A stretch of 64,000 nt of DNA from Actinoplanes sichuanensis (lineage in GTDB: Bacteria > Actinomycetota > Actinomycetes > Mycobacteriales > Micromonosporaceae): positions 5,580,001 to 5,644,000 of the forward strand of contig NZ_AP028461.1 in the NCBI RefSeq assembly GCF_033097365.1. The letters run 5' to 3'. Each line of letters begins with the position of its first letter. Position 1 is the stretch's first letter. Shown piece by piece: positions 25,552 to 34,417 of the stretch. Under the pieces are notes generated by a model, which was given only the letters and a program-made list of their open reading frames with translations, ran no database searches and had not been told where the DNA came from. A program made the position numbers and the translations under genes.

Positions 25552-26142
25552 GTGGAAGAAGCGATCACCGCCGCACTGGCCCAGGTGGGGCCGAGACTCC
25601 GGCGGCTGCGCACCCAGCGCAACATCACCCTGACCGCGCTCGCCGAGACCACCGGGATCTCCAAGAGCACCCTGTCCCGGTTGGAGAGCGGCCAGCGCAG
25701 ACCCAGCCTGGAGCTCCTGCTGCCGATCGCCCAGGCGCACCGGGTGCCGATCGACGAGCTGATCGGGGCGCCGCAGATCGCCGACCCACGGGTCCGGCCG
25801 GCGCCACGGCGGGTCAACGGGCGGATCGTGCTGCCGTTGACCCCGCACGCCGGCTCGCTGCAGGCCTGGAAGGTGATCATCCCGGCCGACCAGACCGAGC
25901 CGGAACCGAAGACCCATGAGGGCTACGAATGGCTGTACGTGCTGTCCGGACGGCTACGGCTGGTCCTCGGCGACCACGACTTCGTGATCGGTGCCGGGGA
26001 GGCGGCCGAGTTCGACACCCGGCTGCCGCACTGGTTCGGTAGCACCGGCGAGAACGCCGTCGAGATCATCAGCATCCTGGGTCGGCAGGGCGAACGGATG
26101 CACGTCCGGGCCAGATCGACTACGCAGCGGGAAGACTCTTGA
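25552..26142 (+). CDS. XRE-cupin transcriptional regulator
   Basis: Residues 10-65 form a Cro-type HTH (LRRLRTQRNITLTALAETTGISKSTLSRLESGQRRPSLELL) and the C-terminal half is a cupin (EGYEWLYVLSGRLRLVLGDHDFVIGAGEAAEFDTRLPHWFG). The cupin should bind a small effector. The GTG start gives the common V/MEEAITAAL N terminus. The divergent flavoprotein is the most likely target. The end overlaps the convergent M20 peptidase by 23 bp. Confidence 0.9.
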   Translation: MEEAITAALAQVGPRLRRLRTQRNITLTALAETTGISKSTLSRLESGQRRPSLELLLPIAQAHRVPIDELIGAPQIADPRVRPAPRRVNGRIVLPLTPHAGSLQAWKVIIPADQTEPEPKTHEGYEWLYVLSGRLRLVLGDHDFVIGAGEAAEFDTRLPHWFGSTGENAVEIISILGRQGERMHVRARSTTQREDS

Positions 26143-27424
26143 TGAGGCTGCCGTACCAGGCGACGCCCTTCAGGTAGGCGTCGACCGTGATGTGCTCGTC
26201 GTTGGTGTGGATCGACTCGCGCTGCCTCTTGGTCATCTCGAACGGGGTGAATCGGTAGACCCGCTCGCTGATCTTCGTGAAGTGGCGGGCGTCGGTCGCC
26301 GCCATCATCACGTACGGCGAGGTCAGCGCCTCCGGGAAATGTGCCGAGGTGACGTCGGCGAGCAGGTCGAACGCATCGTCCAGCGGTGACGACGGGGACG
26401 GCTCGCCCTCGTCGATCACGGTGATCCGCACCTGCGGGTCCTTGATCACCCGGCGGACGTGCCTGATCACCCCGGCCATCGTGTCGCCGACCAGGATGCG
26501 GATGTTCACCCCGGCGGTGGCGGTCGCGGCGACCACGTTCATCGCCGGGGAACCGCTGAGCGTGGTCACCGCGAAGGTGCTGCGGGCCATCGCCGCCGAC
26601 TCGGGACCGGCCGCCAACAGCAGCCGGGTCAGCAGGGCACGGCTGCGGACGGCGGTCGTCAACGCGTACCGCATCGGAGGTTTGGCGTGTGGGGCCGCCC
26701 GCCGGAAGAGTTCGACGGTGGCGTCCGGCGCCGATGCCCGCATCGGCGACCGGTCGAGGCGGGTGATGGCCCGCGCGAGACGAGCGGTCGGGCCGAGCGG
26801 CGCCGGGGTGGACGCGTGCCCGCCGCGGCCGTCGACACGCAACTCGAGGGAGGTGATGCCCTTCTCGGTGACGCCGATGACCGCGATCGGTTTCTCCACA
26901 CCGGGGAACGCGTCATAGGCGACCGCGCCACCCTCGTCGAGCACGAACCACGGGGTCACACCACGTCGCCGCAACTCCTCGACGGCGAGCGGTGCCGCGT
27001 CACCGGCGACCTCCTCGTCACAGCCGAACGACAGCCACACGTCCTGCGTGGGGGTGTGCCCGGCGGCCAGCAGGTCCTCGACGGCCTGGCAGATCGCGAC
27101 GAGGCTGCCCTTGCAGTCGAGGGTGCCGCGGCCCCAGACGATCCCGTCCTCGACGACCGCGTCGAACGGCGGATGGGTCCACTCCCCCTCGACCGGCACG
27201 ACGTCGCTGTGGGCCATCAACACGATCGGTTTCGCACTCGACGTGCCCGCCCAATGGAACAGCAGACCGTGCCGGCCGACCCGGGTCAGCGGCAATTCGT
27301 GCAGCCGCGGGAAATGCCGCTTCAACGCCTCCAGGAAGGCGTCGAAGGCGGCATGATCCCAGGCAGCGGCATCCCTGGTGGAAACCGTCGGAATGCGGAG
27401 CAGGTCACGGAACGCCTCGATCAT
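26120..27424 (-). CDS. M20-family metallopeptidase
   Basis: Dinuclear zinc landmarks are present in 434 residues: VLMAHSDVVPV (His/Asp near 74-76), GRGTLDCKGSLVA (bridging Asp), SFGCDEEVAGD (Glu-Glu, general base and ligand), FVLDEGG and, near the end, TDARHF. The central lid domain contains LELRVDGRGGHASTP. Such enzymes cleave dipeptides, acylated amino acids or carboxypeptidase substrates. Its ATG overlaps the stop of the radical SAM gene by 4 bp, so the two are translated together. Confidence 0.9.
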   Translation of the reverse strand: MIEAFRDLLRIPTVSTRDAAAWDHAAFDAFLEALKRHFPRLHELPLTRVGRHGLLFHWAGTSSAKPIVLMAHSDVVPVEGEWTHPPFDAVVEDGIVWGRGTLDCKGSLVAICQAVEDLLAAGHTPTQDVWLSFGCDEEVAGDAAPLAVEELRRRGVTPWFVLDEGGAVAYDAFPGVEKPIAVIGVTEKGITSLELRVDGRGGHASTPAPLGPTARLARAITRLDRSPMRASAPDATVELFRRAAPHAKPPMRYALTTAVRSRALLTRLLLAAGPESAAMARSTFAVTTLSGSPAMNVVAATATAGVNIRILVGDTMAGVIRHVRRVIKDPQVRITVIDEGEPSPSSPLDDAFDLLADVTSAHFPEALTSPYVMMAATDARHFTKISERVYRFTPFEMTKRQRESIHTNDEHITVDAYLKGVAWYGSLIKSLPAA

Positions 27425-28728
27425 TCAGCGGCCGGCAGCGTGTCCATGAACGAGCTGACCGAGAAGACCGCGTTACCGGCGCCGGGCGGGCCGTAACCGG
27501 GCGGACTGCTCAGTCCGTTGGCCTCCATGGTCGCGCGGTACGCCTCCAGGAGCCGGATGTGGTACTCCAGGGGAGCGCCCTCGGGGTTCATCTTGCCCAG
27601 CGGGGTGGTCGGCTCCGGGCACCAGGTGGTGAACCGCGGAGTGATCCCCCGGGACATGAAATATTGCAGGCCCTCGGTGGTCGACGCGATCGCCTCGTCG
27701 ACGGTGGTGAATCCGAACGGCGCGGCCATCTCGATGCCGGCCACGAAGTTCGGGATGACGTTACGCGGCCCGAACACCTCGGCCGACGTAAGGATGCGGC
27801 GGTGCCATTCCTCCCGGCCGACGTAGCGTTCCTTACCGGGACAGTAACGTTCGAAAAGATACTTGTCCCACACCTCGTAATTGGGGTGGTAGATCCGGAT
27901 GCCGTAATCGTAGAAGCGCTGCACGTCCTCTTTCGGGAGCGCCTGCGCGACGACCTTGCCGATCCACCGGCCCGGGAACCGCTCCTCGATGGCCTGGGCG
28001 TACCGCCCGTAGAAGTCGGCCTCGGCCAGCCCGTCGACCTTGCTGGTGACACTGCCGCCGGTCAGCGTGTAGGCGTGCGACGTCTTGGCGGTGTCGTACT
28101 TGTCGATGATCGCGAGCGCCTCGAGCACCTCGTCGACCGGTTTCACACCGGTGTAGGGCCGCCCGGCCGCCTTGTGCTGACGCCAGTTGTGGTTGATGTC
28201 GCAGTACTGGCATTCCTCTTTGGCGCCGAAATACTGGCAGACCCGGAAAACGGTGAGATAGACGAGATAGCCCCACTGAATGGTGGGCGCGACCTCCATC
28301 ACCTGCTTGCCGTTGGCCAGCGTGTGCCGGTAGTAATCCGGCATCGGCGGCAACCCGACGTCGGCGATCGGCCGGTCGTCGAGGTGCAGCATCAGCTTGC
28401 CGTCGTCGGTCGGTTTGACCCGATAGGGCGACGACGGGTTGATCCGCACCGACACGACCGTGCGGCGCAGGTCATACGGCCCGCCGGTGAGCACGATCTC
28501 CTCCGGCGGCCGCCGCAGGGCCGCCTCACCCAGCTCGGGCAGTGTCCGGTGGTCGAACGAGAAGATGAAGTAGGACTTCGGCTTCACGTCGCCGTTCTCG
28601 TTGTCGGTGAGCGCCGAGTCGTCGAACGCCAGCCCGCCCCGCAGCAGGTCTTCCTTGATCACCGCCTCACGCGGGATGTGCGGGAACCGTCCCATCAGAT
28701 CTTCGATGAGATCCGTGCGCCTTTGCAT
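27421..28728 (-). CDS. radical SAM protein with atypical Cys motif
   Basis: The 435-residue protein has a TIM-barrel-like core. The only plausible [4Fe-4S] motif is CQYFGAKEECQYC (about 162-174), spaced CX8CX2C instead of the canonical CX3CX2C. The following YTLTGGSVTSK looks like the SAM-binding GGE-type strand, and later HPNYEVWDKYLFERYCPGKERYVGREEWHRRI and VIPNFVAGIE resemble biotin-synthase-like barrels. The N-terminal 150 residues hold a beta-rich extra domain. GGGGAGGA precedes the ATG. It is coupled to the M20 peptidase, which suggests that a peptide or amino-acid conjugate is made or trimmed by the pair. Function unknown. Confidence 0.75.
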   Translation of the reverse strand: MQRRTDLIEDLMGRFPHIPREAVIKEDLLRGGLAFDDSALTDNENGDVKPKSYFIFSFDHRTLPELGEAALRRPPEEIVLTGGPYDLRRTVVSVRINPSSPYRVKPTDDGKLMLHLDDRPIADVGLPPMPDYYRHTLANGKQVMEVAPTIQWGYLVYLTVFRVCQYFGAKEECQYCDINHNWRQHKAAGRPYTGVKPVDEVLEALAIIDKYDTAKTSHAYTLTGGSVTSKVDGLAEADFYGRYAQAIEERFPGRWIGKVVAQALPKEDVQRFYDYGIRIYHPNYEVWDKYLFERYCPGKERYVGREEWHRRILTSAEVFGPRNVIPNFVAGIEMAAPFGFTTVDEAIASTTEGLQYFMSRGITPRFTTWCPEPTTPLGKMNPEGAPLEYHIRLLEAYRATMEANGLSSPPGYGPPGAGNAVFSVSSFMDTLPAAE

Positions 28729-28841
28729 GCGTCCTCCCCGACGGACCGTAGCACGCCCAGGTCCTTACACCCGGAGCCAGGCACCCGTGTCACAAATCAC
28801 CAAACCCCAGGTCAGCGGCATGGTCACCACTTCCGGGCAGG

Positions 28842-29534
28842 TCACGATCGGTCCGGGGCCTGGTCGGGTGTCAGGCCGAGCAGCTCGACGACACGCAGGG
28901 CGCGGCGGACGATCCCGTCGACCACGGACGGGTGGATCCACGCCTTCGGTACCTCGATCGTGAACAGCGTGCGGCCCCGGGCGGTCCACGGCGGGATGTC
29001 GTCGTTCAGCAGCGCGAGCCGCAACGCGGAACTGTCCAGCATCGGTGAGTCGCCGACCCGGTCGAACCTGTTGCGCATCGCCATCGACGGCACCTCGGTG
29101 GGCAGGTGGACGATCACGAACACGCCCTTGCCCCGCTCCGGGACGACCGCGCCGGCGAGGGCGTTACCCGTCCATTTGATCTCGCCCGCGGTGATCGGGA
29201 AGCCGCTCGTCTCGAACGACCACGCCCGCAGCACCCGGATCGTGCCGCGCAGCCGCAGGTCGGTCCACGGCCACTCCCGGCCCACCGGATCGATCGGCTG
29301 CCAGTCGGACTCCTCGATGTGCCGGTCCATGGCCAGCACGGCGCCGGTGCGGTTGATCAGCCGGACCAGGAACGGGATGGCGATGATCAGCAGCAACCCG
29401 CCCCAGGTCGGTCCCGGGTAGCTGTAGAAGAGCGTCCGCAACCCCCAATCGACGTACGACATCACGTACCCGACCAGCAGAGTGCCGAACAAGATCACGG
29501 CGACCACGCCCAGGAAACGGCCCACGGCGCGCAA
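28842..29534 (-). CDS. two-helix membrane protein, paralogue A
   Basis: About 230 residues: two transmembrane helices (FLGVVAVILFGTLLVGYVM; GGLLLIIAIPFLVRLI) then a cytoplasmic-type domain with WPWTDLRLRGTIRVLRAWSF, GFPITAGEIKWTGNALAG, VHLPTEVPSMAM, GDSPMLDSSALRLALL and IPPWTARGRTLFTIE. The same motifs recur in the upstream gene. The start is uncertain: TTG 29534, GTG 29525 and CTG 29540 all lie around the upstream stop codon. Family not recognised. Confidence 0.65.
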   Translation of the reverse strand: MRAVGRFLGVVAVILFGTLLVGYVMSYVDWGLRTLFYSYPGPTWGGLLLIIAIPFLVRLINRTGAVLAMDRHIEESDWQPIDPVGREWPWTDLRLRGTIRVLRAWSFETSGFPITAGEIKWTGNALAGAVVPERGKGVFVIVHLPTEVPSMAMRNRFDRVGDSPMLDSSALRLALLNDDIPPWTARGRTLFTIEVPKAWIHPSVVDGIVRRALRVVELLGLTPDQAPDRS

Positions 29535-29536
29535 GG

Positions 29537-30259
29537 TCAGGCCGCCACACCGGCCCGGCCGTTGGATCTGACCTCGGTGGTCAGATCCAGCAGCGAGGCG
29601 ACCAGCCGGGCCCGCCGGACCGCCGAGCCGATCAGGGCCGGGGTGATCCCCTCGTGGGCCGGCTCGACGGTGAACAGGCACTGCTCGCGGATCGTCCACG
29701 GTGGGATCCGCCGAGTCAGGAACGCCTTGCGCAGCTCGACCCGGTCGAGCAACGGCGAGTCACCGATCCGCTCGAACGGCACGTGATAGGCCATCGACGG
29801 CACCGGCGTGGACAGGTGCACCACCACGACCACACCCCGACCGTCGGCGTCGTCGGTGGCCCCGCCGAAGGCCCGGCCGGTCCAGCGCACCTCGCCCGCC
29901 GTGACCGGGAAGCCGCCGGCCGTGAACGACCACGCCTGACGCACCCGGATCGTGCCGCCGACCGGCTCGGCCCACGGCCACTTCCGCCGATCGGTGTCGG
30001 CCTGTTCCCAGCCGGCCGATTCCGCGTGCCGGGCCAGCACCCCGCCGGGCCGGGTGCGGTCGGCCAGCAGGGTCAGGAAACAGGCGGCGACCAGGAGCAG
30101 CCACACCGCCCACATCCGGCCCGGCGTGGTGTCGCTGAGCGCGCCGGTGCCGGTCATGAAGATCAGCCCCAGCCCGCACACGGCGCCGAACCAGGTCACC
30201 GCGGCCAGGACGGTCAGTGCCCAGCGTCCCAACAGCCGGGTCCAGCGACGCAACGACAT
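29537..30259 (-). CDS. two-helix membrane protein, paralogue B
   Basis: This 240-residue protein is a tandem duplicate of the downstream one: helices WALTVLAAVTWFGAVCGLGLIFM and MWAVWLLLVAACFLTLLA, then WPWAEPVGGTIRVRQAWSF, GFPVTAGEVRWTGRAFGG, VHLSTPVPSMAY, GDSPLLDRVELRKAFL and IPPWTIREQCLFTVE. ATG 30259 has GGGGAA 5 nt upstream. The paired genes may act as a heteromer in the membrane. Function unknown. Confidence 0.7.
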   Translation of the reverse strand: MSLRRWTRLLGRWALTVLAAVTWFGAVCGLGLIFMTGTGALSDTTPGRMWAVWLLLVAACFLTLLADRTRPGGVLARHAESAGWEQADTDRRKWPWAEPVGGTIRVRQAWSFTAGGFPVTAGEVRWTGRAFGGATDDADGRGVVVVVHLSTPVPSMAYHVPFERIGDSPLLDRVELRKAFLTRRIPPWTIREQCLFTVEPAHEGITPALIGSAVRRARLVASLLDLTTEVRSNGRAGVAA

Positions 30260-30360
30260 CGGCATTCCCCATGATCGAACCAGCGGGCGCCGCACACGAT
30301 AGCGACGCTCGTCACCACGATCGAGCCCAGGGCCGTACGCCGCAAGACCCGGCCGCCACA

Positions 30361-30732
30361 TCAGGGCAACAGGATCAGCGCCGCCCGGGCCAGAATCCGC
30401 ACCCGGTCCCATTCCGGACGGGTGGCCAGCGCCTCCGCGGTCCACAGCACACGCTGATGATCGCCGCCCATGTCGGCCAGCTGCCTGTCGAGTTCGGCCA
30501 GTGCCGGCACCGCCCCGGCGTCGATCCAGTCGCGGTCCACGAAGGTGGACAGCAGCCGGAACCCCTGGTCGAACTCCAGCACCAACTCGTCGACGACCGC
30601 GTGCACCCGGCTCAGCCAGGCCACCTGCACCTCGGCGTCGGAGGCGAGGACGGCAACGGCACGCACGAACCCGAGCGCGGCCCGGGCACCCGGTTCTCCC
30701 ACCCGATCAGCCTCGCGCAGGTCGGTCACCAT
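30361..30732 (-). CDS. hypothetical helical protein, 123 aa
   Basis: An all-alpha soluble protein (VGEPGARAALGFVRAVAVLAS, LSRVHAVVDELVLEFDQGFRLLSTFVDRD, VPALAELDRQLADMGGDHQRVLW) with no motif I can name. GAGGGG precedes ATG 30732 by about 6 nt. It lies between the membrane paralogues and the beta-lactamase-fold gene, all on the minus strand. Confidence 0.55.
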   Translation of the reverse strand: MVTDLREADRVGEPGARAALGFVRAVAVLASDAEVQVAWLSRVHAVVDELVLEFDQGFRLLSTFVDRDWIDAGAVPALAELDRQLADMGGDHQRVLWTAEALATRPEWDRVRILARAALILLP

Positions 30733-30788
30733 CGGCAACCCCTCGACCCCGACCGGTATCCGCCGGTCGTCGTCAGTATCGGTCGCCG

Positions 30789-31727
30789 TCAGTAGGCCAG
30801 GTGCTTGCGGGTCAGCTTGGCGACCTTCTCGACCAGGGTGACGCCCGCGCTCATGTTCTTGTTGCGGCGGGTCAGGACGGCCACCGACACGTCGACGGTG
30901 CCGTTCTTCGCGGTGATCCGGCCGATGGTGTTGACCGCCCACAGGCCGCCGTCGGCCGTACGCGTGTCCCATCCGTTCTTGACCGTGAAGACCTCACCGG
31001 TGCGGGCCAGCACCGGGACGCCCCAGTCCTGCGCCGTGGAGACCGTGTTCATCAGGGTGAACGCCGTCTTGCGGGAACTCGCCGACAGCGGCCCCCGGGT
31101 GTCGACCAGTTCGGACAGTAGGACGACCTGATCGGCGGCGGTGGTCCGGGTCAGGCCCCACCGGCTGTTGACGACGGTTTGCGTCAGGCCGAGCCGCTTG
31201 TTGCATCTGGTGACCGCGGTCTTGCCACCGATCCGCTGGTAGAGCGACGTGGTGGCGGTGTTGTCGCTGAGCCGGATCATCGGCCGGGCCAGCTTCATCT
31301 CGGCGGCGGTCGGTGCGCGGCCGGCGTCCTGGGCCTTGAGCAGCATGCAGGTCAGGATCTGCACCTTCACGATGCTGGCGGTGTCGTATTGAACGGAGCC
31401 GCGATACACGTACCGCTGACCGGTCTTGCGATCGAGAACCGCGACCGCGAAATCGCCCTTGACCGCTTTCAATGCCGCGTTGAGATTCTTCACCCGGGTG
31501 GCCCGGTCGATCGCCGCGGAGGAGGCGACCGGAGAGCCGGCCGACGAGGCGACCGGAGCGGCCGAGGACGGCGCGGGTGTCGCGGGCCGGACCACCGCCG
31601 CGGCGACCACCGGACCGTCGTTACCCCGCTGGGCCGCCTGCGGTGCGTCGTCCGTCAGACCGGCCACGATCAGGCCACCTCCACCGAGCGTGACGACCGT
31701 TGCCACCGCGAGAATCCAGACCTTCAT
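30789..31727 (-). CDS. class A beta-lactamase-fold serine hydrolase
   Basis: A 312-residue exported protein: signal/anchor helix (WILAVATVVTLGGGGLIVAGL), an Ala/Ser/Pro linker, then SIVK as the SxxK nucleophile motif, LSDNTATT as the SDN motif and VKNGW in place of KTG. The region that normally holds the deacylating Glu (ExxxN omega loop) is short and lacks it (SRWGLTRTTAADQ). It is therefore better read as a transpeptidase, carboxypeptidase or binding protein of the penicillin-recognising group than as a resistance enzyme. A TAGAGT hexamer lies 8 nt upstream of the ATG. Confidence 0.8.
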   Translation of the reverse strand: MKVWILAVATVVTLGGGGLIVAGLTDDAPQAAQRGNDGPVVAAAVVRPATPAPSSAAPVASSAGSPVASSAAIDRATRVKNLNAALKAVKGDFAVAVLDRKTGQRYVYRGSVQYDTASIVKVQILTCMLLKAQDAGRAPTAAEMKLARPMIRLSDNTATTSLYQRIGGKTAVTRCNKRLGLTQTVVNSRWGLTRTTAADQVVLLSELVDTRGPLSASSRKTAFTLMNTVSTAQDWGVPVLARTGEVFTVKNGWDTRTADGGLWAVNTIGRITAKNGTVDVSVAVLTRRNKNMSAGVTLVEKVAKLTRKHLAY

Positions 31728-31738
31728 GGCGGCCCACT

Positions 31739-32629
31739 CTATGGCACCGGCAGGAAATCCGCGGTCAGGGCGATCAGGGCACGCGCGGCGGCGCCCGGCG
31801 GACGATCCGCCGGAACCGCCAGCGACAACGGCCACCGCAGATCGGCGCCGGTCACCGGAATCGTCGCCAGTCCCTTTCCACCGGCCAGCAGAAAACGCGG
31901 CAGAAGAGCAACACCGAGACCATTTCGTACGTAATCCGCACTCGTTCCGATGTCGGTTATCTCAATCGTCACGTGCCGGCGCACACTCGCCGCCGTGAAC
32001 GCCCGGTCGGCGACGTCCCGGTTGCCGTAACCGGCGGGCAGATCGATGAAGTCGAGCCCGGCCAGTTCCTCGATCGGCACCGAGGCCCGCCCGGCCAGCG
32101 GGTGATCGGGCGGCACGGCCAGATCCATCACCGAACTGGTCAGCTCGACCAACTGCACCCCGGCCGGCCGCGGCCCGGGCACCGACACGAACGCCAGGTC
32201 GAGCCGGTGCTCGGCGAGCAGGCCGACCAGCCCGCGCGAGCCCATCGGCGACACCGCGGTCTGGATCAGCACCCCCGGATGCCGGCGGTGGTACTCGCCG
32301 AGCAGCGCGGGCAGATCGATGACCCGGATCGAGGTGAGCGTGCCGATCCGCAGCGTGCCACGCAGGCCGCCGCGCACCTCGGCGACCGCGTCCCGGGCGT
32401 CGCGGGCCGCGTCCAGGGCGACCCGGGCCCGAGGCAGCAGGGCGTGGCCGGCGTCGGTGAGCCGGACCCGTTTGGCGTTGCGGTCCAGCAGCGGTGCGCC
32501 GAGCTCCCGTTCCAGCGACTTGATCGCGGCCGACACCGCGGACTGGACCACGTGCAGGCGGGCGGCCGCGCGGGTGAAGTGCTGCTCCTCGGCGACCGCG
32601 ACGAAGTATTCGAGCTGGCGGAGTTCCAC
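31739..32629 (-). CDS. LysR-type transcriptional regulator
   Basis: The N-terminal HTH is classic (VELRQLEYFVAVAEEQHFTRAAARLHVVQSAVSAAIKSLERELGAPLL). A two-lobed periplasmic-binding-like effector domain follows (LRIGTLTSIRVIDLPALL ... GVALLPRFLL). GTG 32629 gives the usual V/MELRQLxYF start, with GATACT 7 nt upstream. It is divergent from the MFS transporter, which is the likely target. Confidence 0.92.
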   Translation of the reverse strand: MELRQLEYFVAVAEEQHFTRAAARLHVVQSAVSAAIKSLERELGAPLLDRNAKRVRLTDAGHALLPRARVALDAARDARDAVAEVRGGLRGTLRIGTLTSIRVIDLPALLGEYHRRHPGVLIQTAVSPMGSRGLVGLLAEHRLDLAFVSVPGPRPAGVQLVELTSSVMDLAVPPDHPLAGRASVPIEELAGLDFIDLPAGYGNRDVADRAFTAASVRRHVTIEITDIGTSADYVRNGLGVALLPRFLLAGGKGLATIPVTGADLRWPLSLAVPADRPPGAAARALIALTADFLPVP

Positions 32630-32644
32630 GCATCGAAGTATCAA

Positions 32645-32656
32645 CGATCGCGATCG
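32645..32656. promoter_or_regulatory. palindrome in the LysR/MFS divergent region
   Basis: CGATCGCGATCG is a perfect 12-bp palindrome 16 bp upstream of the LysR start and 55 bp before the MFS start. It is a candidate LysR-type binding site. Confidence 0.35.
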
Positions 32657-32711
32657 GTACGGTCATCGACTTTCGTTGGCGGTGATGATCGGTGCGGCGC
32701 ACAGTCGGCGC

Positions 32712-33878
32712 ATGGCACTTCTGGAAGCCCGGGTCCCGACCCGGAACGCAGGATTCTGGCCGGTCGCGTTCGCGTTCACCGTGGCGATGGCGTTCTCGAC
32801 GGTCCCGGCGCCGCTCTACCCGCTCTACGGCTACTCGACGTTCACCGTCACCGTCGTGTTCGCGGCCTACGCGGTGGGGGTGGTGGTCAGCCTGCTGCTC
32901 GCGGGGCACGTCTCCGATCAGATCGGGCGGCGGCGGATCCTGATCCCGGCACTCGGTCTCGAACTCGTGGCGGCGCTGCTGTTCCTCTCCGGGACGTCAC
33001 TGCCCGTGTTGCTCGCGGCTCGGTTGATCACCGGGCTCGGGGTCGGGATGATCACCGCCACGGCCACCGCGCATCTGCTCGAACTCAACGGAGCCTCGCC
33101 CGCGCGCTTCGAGATCGTGTCGACGGCGGCCAACATCGGGGGCCTGGGGCTCGGTACGCTCGTCGCCGGCCTGATCGCCTCTCTCGTGGCCACGCCGCTG
33201 CGTACGCCGTACCTCCTGTTTGTGTTTCTGCTGATGGCAGCCATCGCGGCAGTCGCGTCGGCACCGGAGACCGTGCGTCCGAATCCCGCCTACCGGTACC
33301 GGCCGCAGCGGGTGAGCACCGGCCACGGCCCCGCCTATCTCGCCGCCGCGACAGGTGCCTTCGCGGCGTTCTCGGTGTTCGGCTTCTTCACCTCGGTCGC
33401 GCCCGGTTTCGTCGCCGGCACCCTGCACCACGAGTCACGCGCGGTAGCCGGCCTGATCGTCTTCGCCGTCTTCGGCGGCTCGGCGGCCGCGCAGACCCTC
33501 ACCACCCGGCTCGGCGCGCGACGCCGCACGACGCTCGGCCTGGCCGCCCAGGCGGTCGGCACGATCACCCTGGTGACCGGAATGCATCAGGCGAGCCTGC
33601 CGACCTTCCTGCTCGGCGGCCTGCTCGCCGCCGCGGGCGCCGGCGTCCTCTTCAAAGCGAGCATCGGTACGGTCGCCGCCCTCGCCACCGCACCGGAGCG
33701 AGGCGCGGCACTCGCCGGGATCTTCCTGATCGCCTACGTGGCCCTGGCCGTCTCCGCCCTGGCCATCGGCATCGCCGCCGTGACCACCCCGGTGATCACG
33801 GTGATGACCTGGTTCGCGGGCGTCCTGCTGAGCATGCTGGCGGCGGTCGCCGCGCTGACCCGTCAGTCGGCCGCCTGA
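32712..33878 (+). CDS. MFS transporter (sugar/drug exporter type)
   Basis: A 388-residue protein with 12 helices. Motif A reads GHVSDQIGRRRILI (about 65-78), and the TGLGVGMITATATAHLLEL segment is typical of DHA1-like exporters such as SetA/YdhP relatives. ATG 32712 gives a normal N terminus. The gene is divergent from the LysR gene and ends by overlapping the convergent GNAT by 16 bp. The cargo is unknown. Confidence 0.88.
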   Translation: MALLEARVPTRNAGFWPVAFAFTVAMAFSTVPAPLYPLYGYSTFTVTVVFAAYAVGVVVSLLLAGHVSDQIGRRRILIPALGLELVAALLFLSGTSLPVLLAARLITGLGVGMITATATAHLLELNGASPARFEIVSTAANIGGLGLGTLVAGLIASLVATPLRTPYLLFVFLLMAAIAAVASAPETVRPNPAYRYRPQRVSTGHGPAYLAAATGAFAAFSVFGFFTSVAPGFVAGTLHHESRAVAGLIVFAVFGGSAAAQTLTTRLGARRRTTLGLAAQAVGTITLVTGMHQASLPTFLLGGLLAAAGAGVLFKASIGTVAALATAPERGAALAGIFLIAYVALAVSALAIGIAAVTTPVITVMTWFAGVLLSMLAAVAALTRQSAA

Positions 33879-34351
33879 CCGTCCAGCCGCATGATCGTCT
33901 CCTCGATCTCGGCCCCACGTCCGTTCGCGTAGGAGACCTCGGTGCCGATCACCTCGAACCCGGCCCTCCGCAGAACCCGCAGCGAACCGGCGTTGTCACC
34001 GGCCACCCGGGCGAACAGCGGCCGCTCCGGAACCGCCGCCAGCAGCAGCGCGAGCGCCCGGCCCGCGATGCCCTGCCCCCAGCGGGAGCGATCGATCCAG
34101 TACGTCACCTCGGTGTCGCCCTCGATCACGAAGGCGGCGACGGTGCCGACCAGCGTCCCGTCGGCGGTGACCGCCCGGTGGGTGACCCCGGGTGACGTAC
34201 GGACCCGCGCCATCTGCGCGTCGAAGGCGGCCCGATCGTCCGGATCGGCCGCGGTGAAGGCGGCCATCCGGACCGACTCCGGGTCACGCATCTGCTCGAA
34301 CAGCGCGTCGAGGTCGGCGTCCTCGACCGGCCGCAGTGCCACTTCAGTCAC
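33863..34351 (-). CDS. GNAT family N-acetyltransferase
   Basis: A 162-residue RimJ/RimL-like enzyme: VALRPVEDADLDALFEQMRDPESVRMAAF at the N terminus, THRAVTADGTLVGTVAAF, TYWIDRSRWGQGIAGRALALLL (acetyl-CoA loop with R-x-x-G-x-A-type spacing) and AGSLRVLRRAGFEVIG. GTG 34351 follows an AAGGGGAA site. It acetylates an amine on a protein or small molecule that cannot be named. Confidence 0.87.
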   Translation of the reverse strand: MTEVALRPVEDADLDALFEQMRDPESVRMAAFTAADPDDRAAFDAQMARVRTSPGVTHRAVTADGTLVGTVAAFVIEGDTEVTYWIDRSRWGQGIAGRALALLLAAVPERPLFARVAGDNAGSLRVLRRAGFEVIGTEVSYANGRGAEIEETIMRLDGQAAD

Positions 34352-34417
34352 CGGTTCCCCTTGCCCTGGCTTGAGATAGCGTTCTACCGCAGATGCGCAC
34401 GGATCGGGGGGCAGATC

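Noticed and set aside
31700..33878. Long open frames over the LysR/MFS region (plus-strand 831 residues; minus-strand 315 residues)
   Set aside because: They overlap well-supported LysR and MFS genes in other frames and have Arg/Pro/Gly-rich, motif-free translations.
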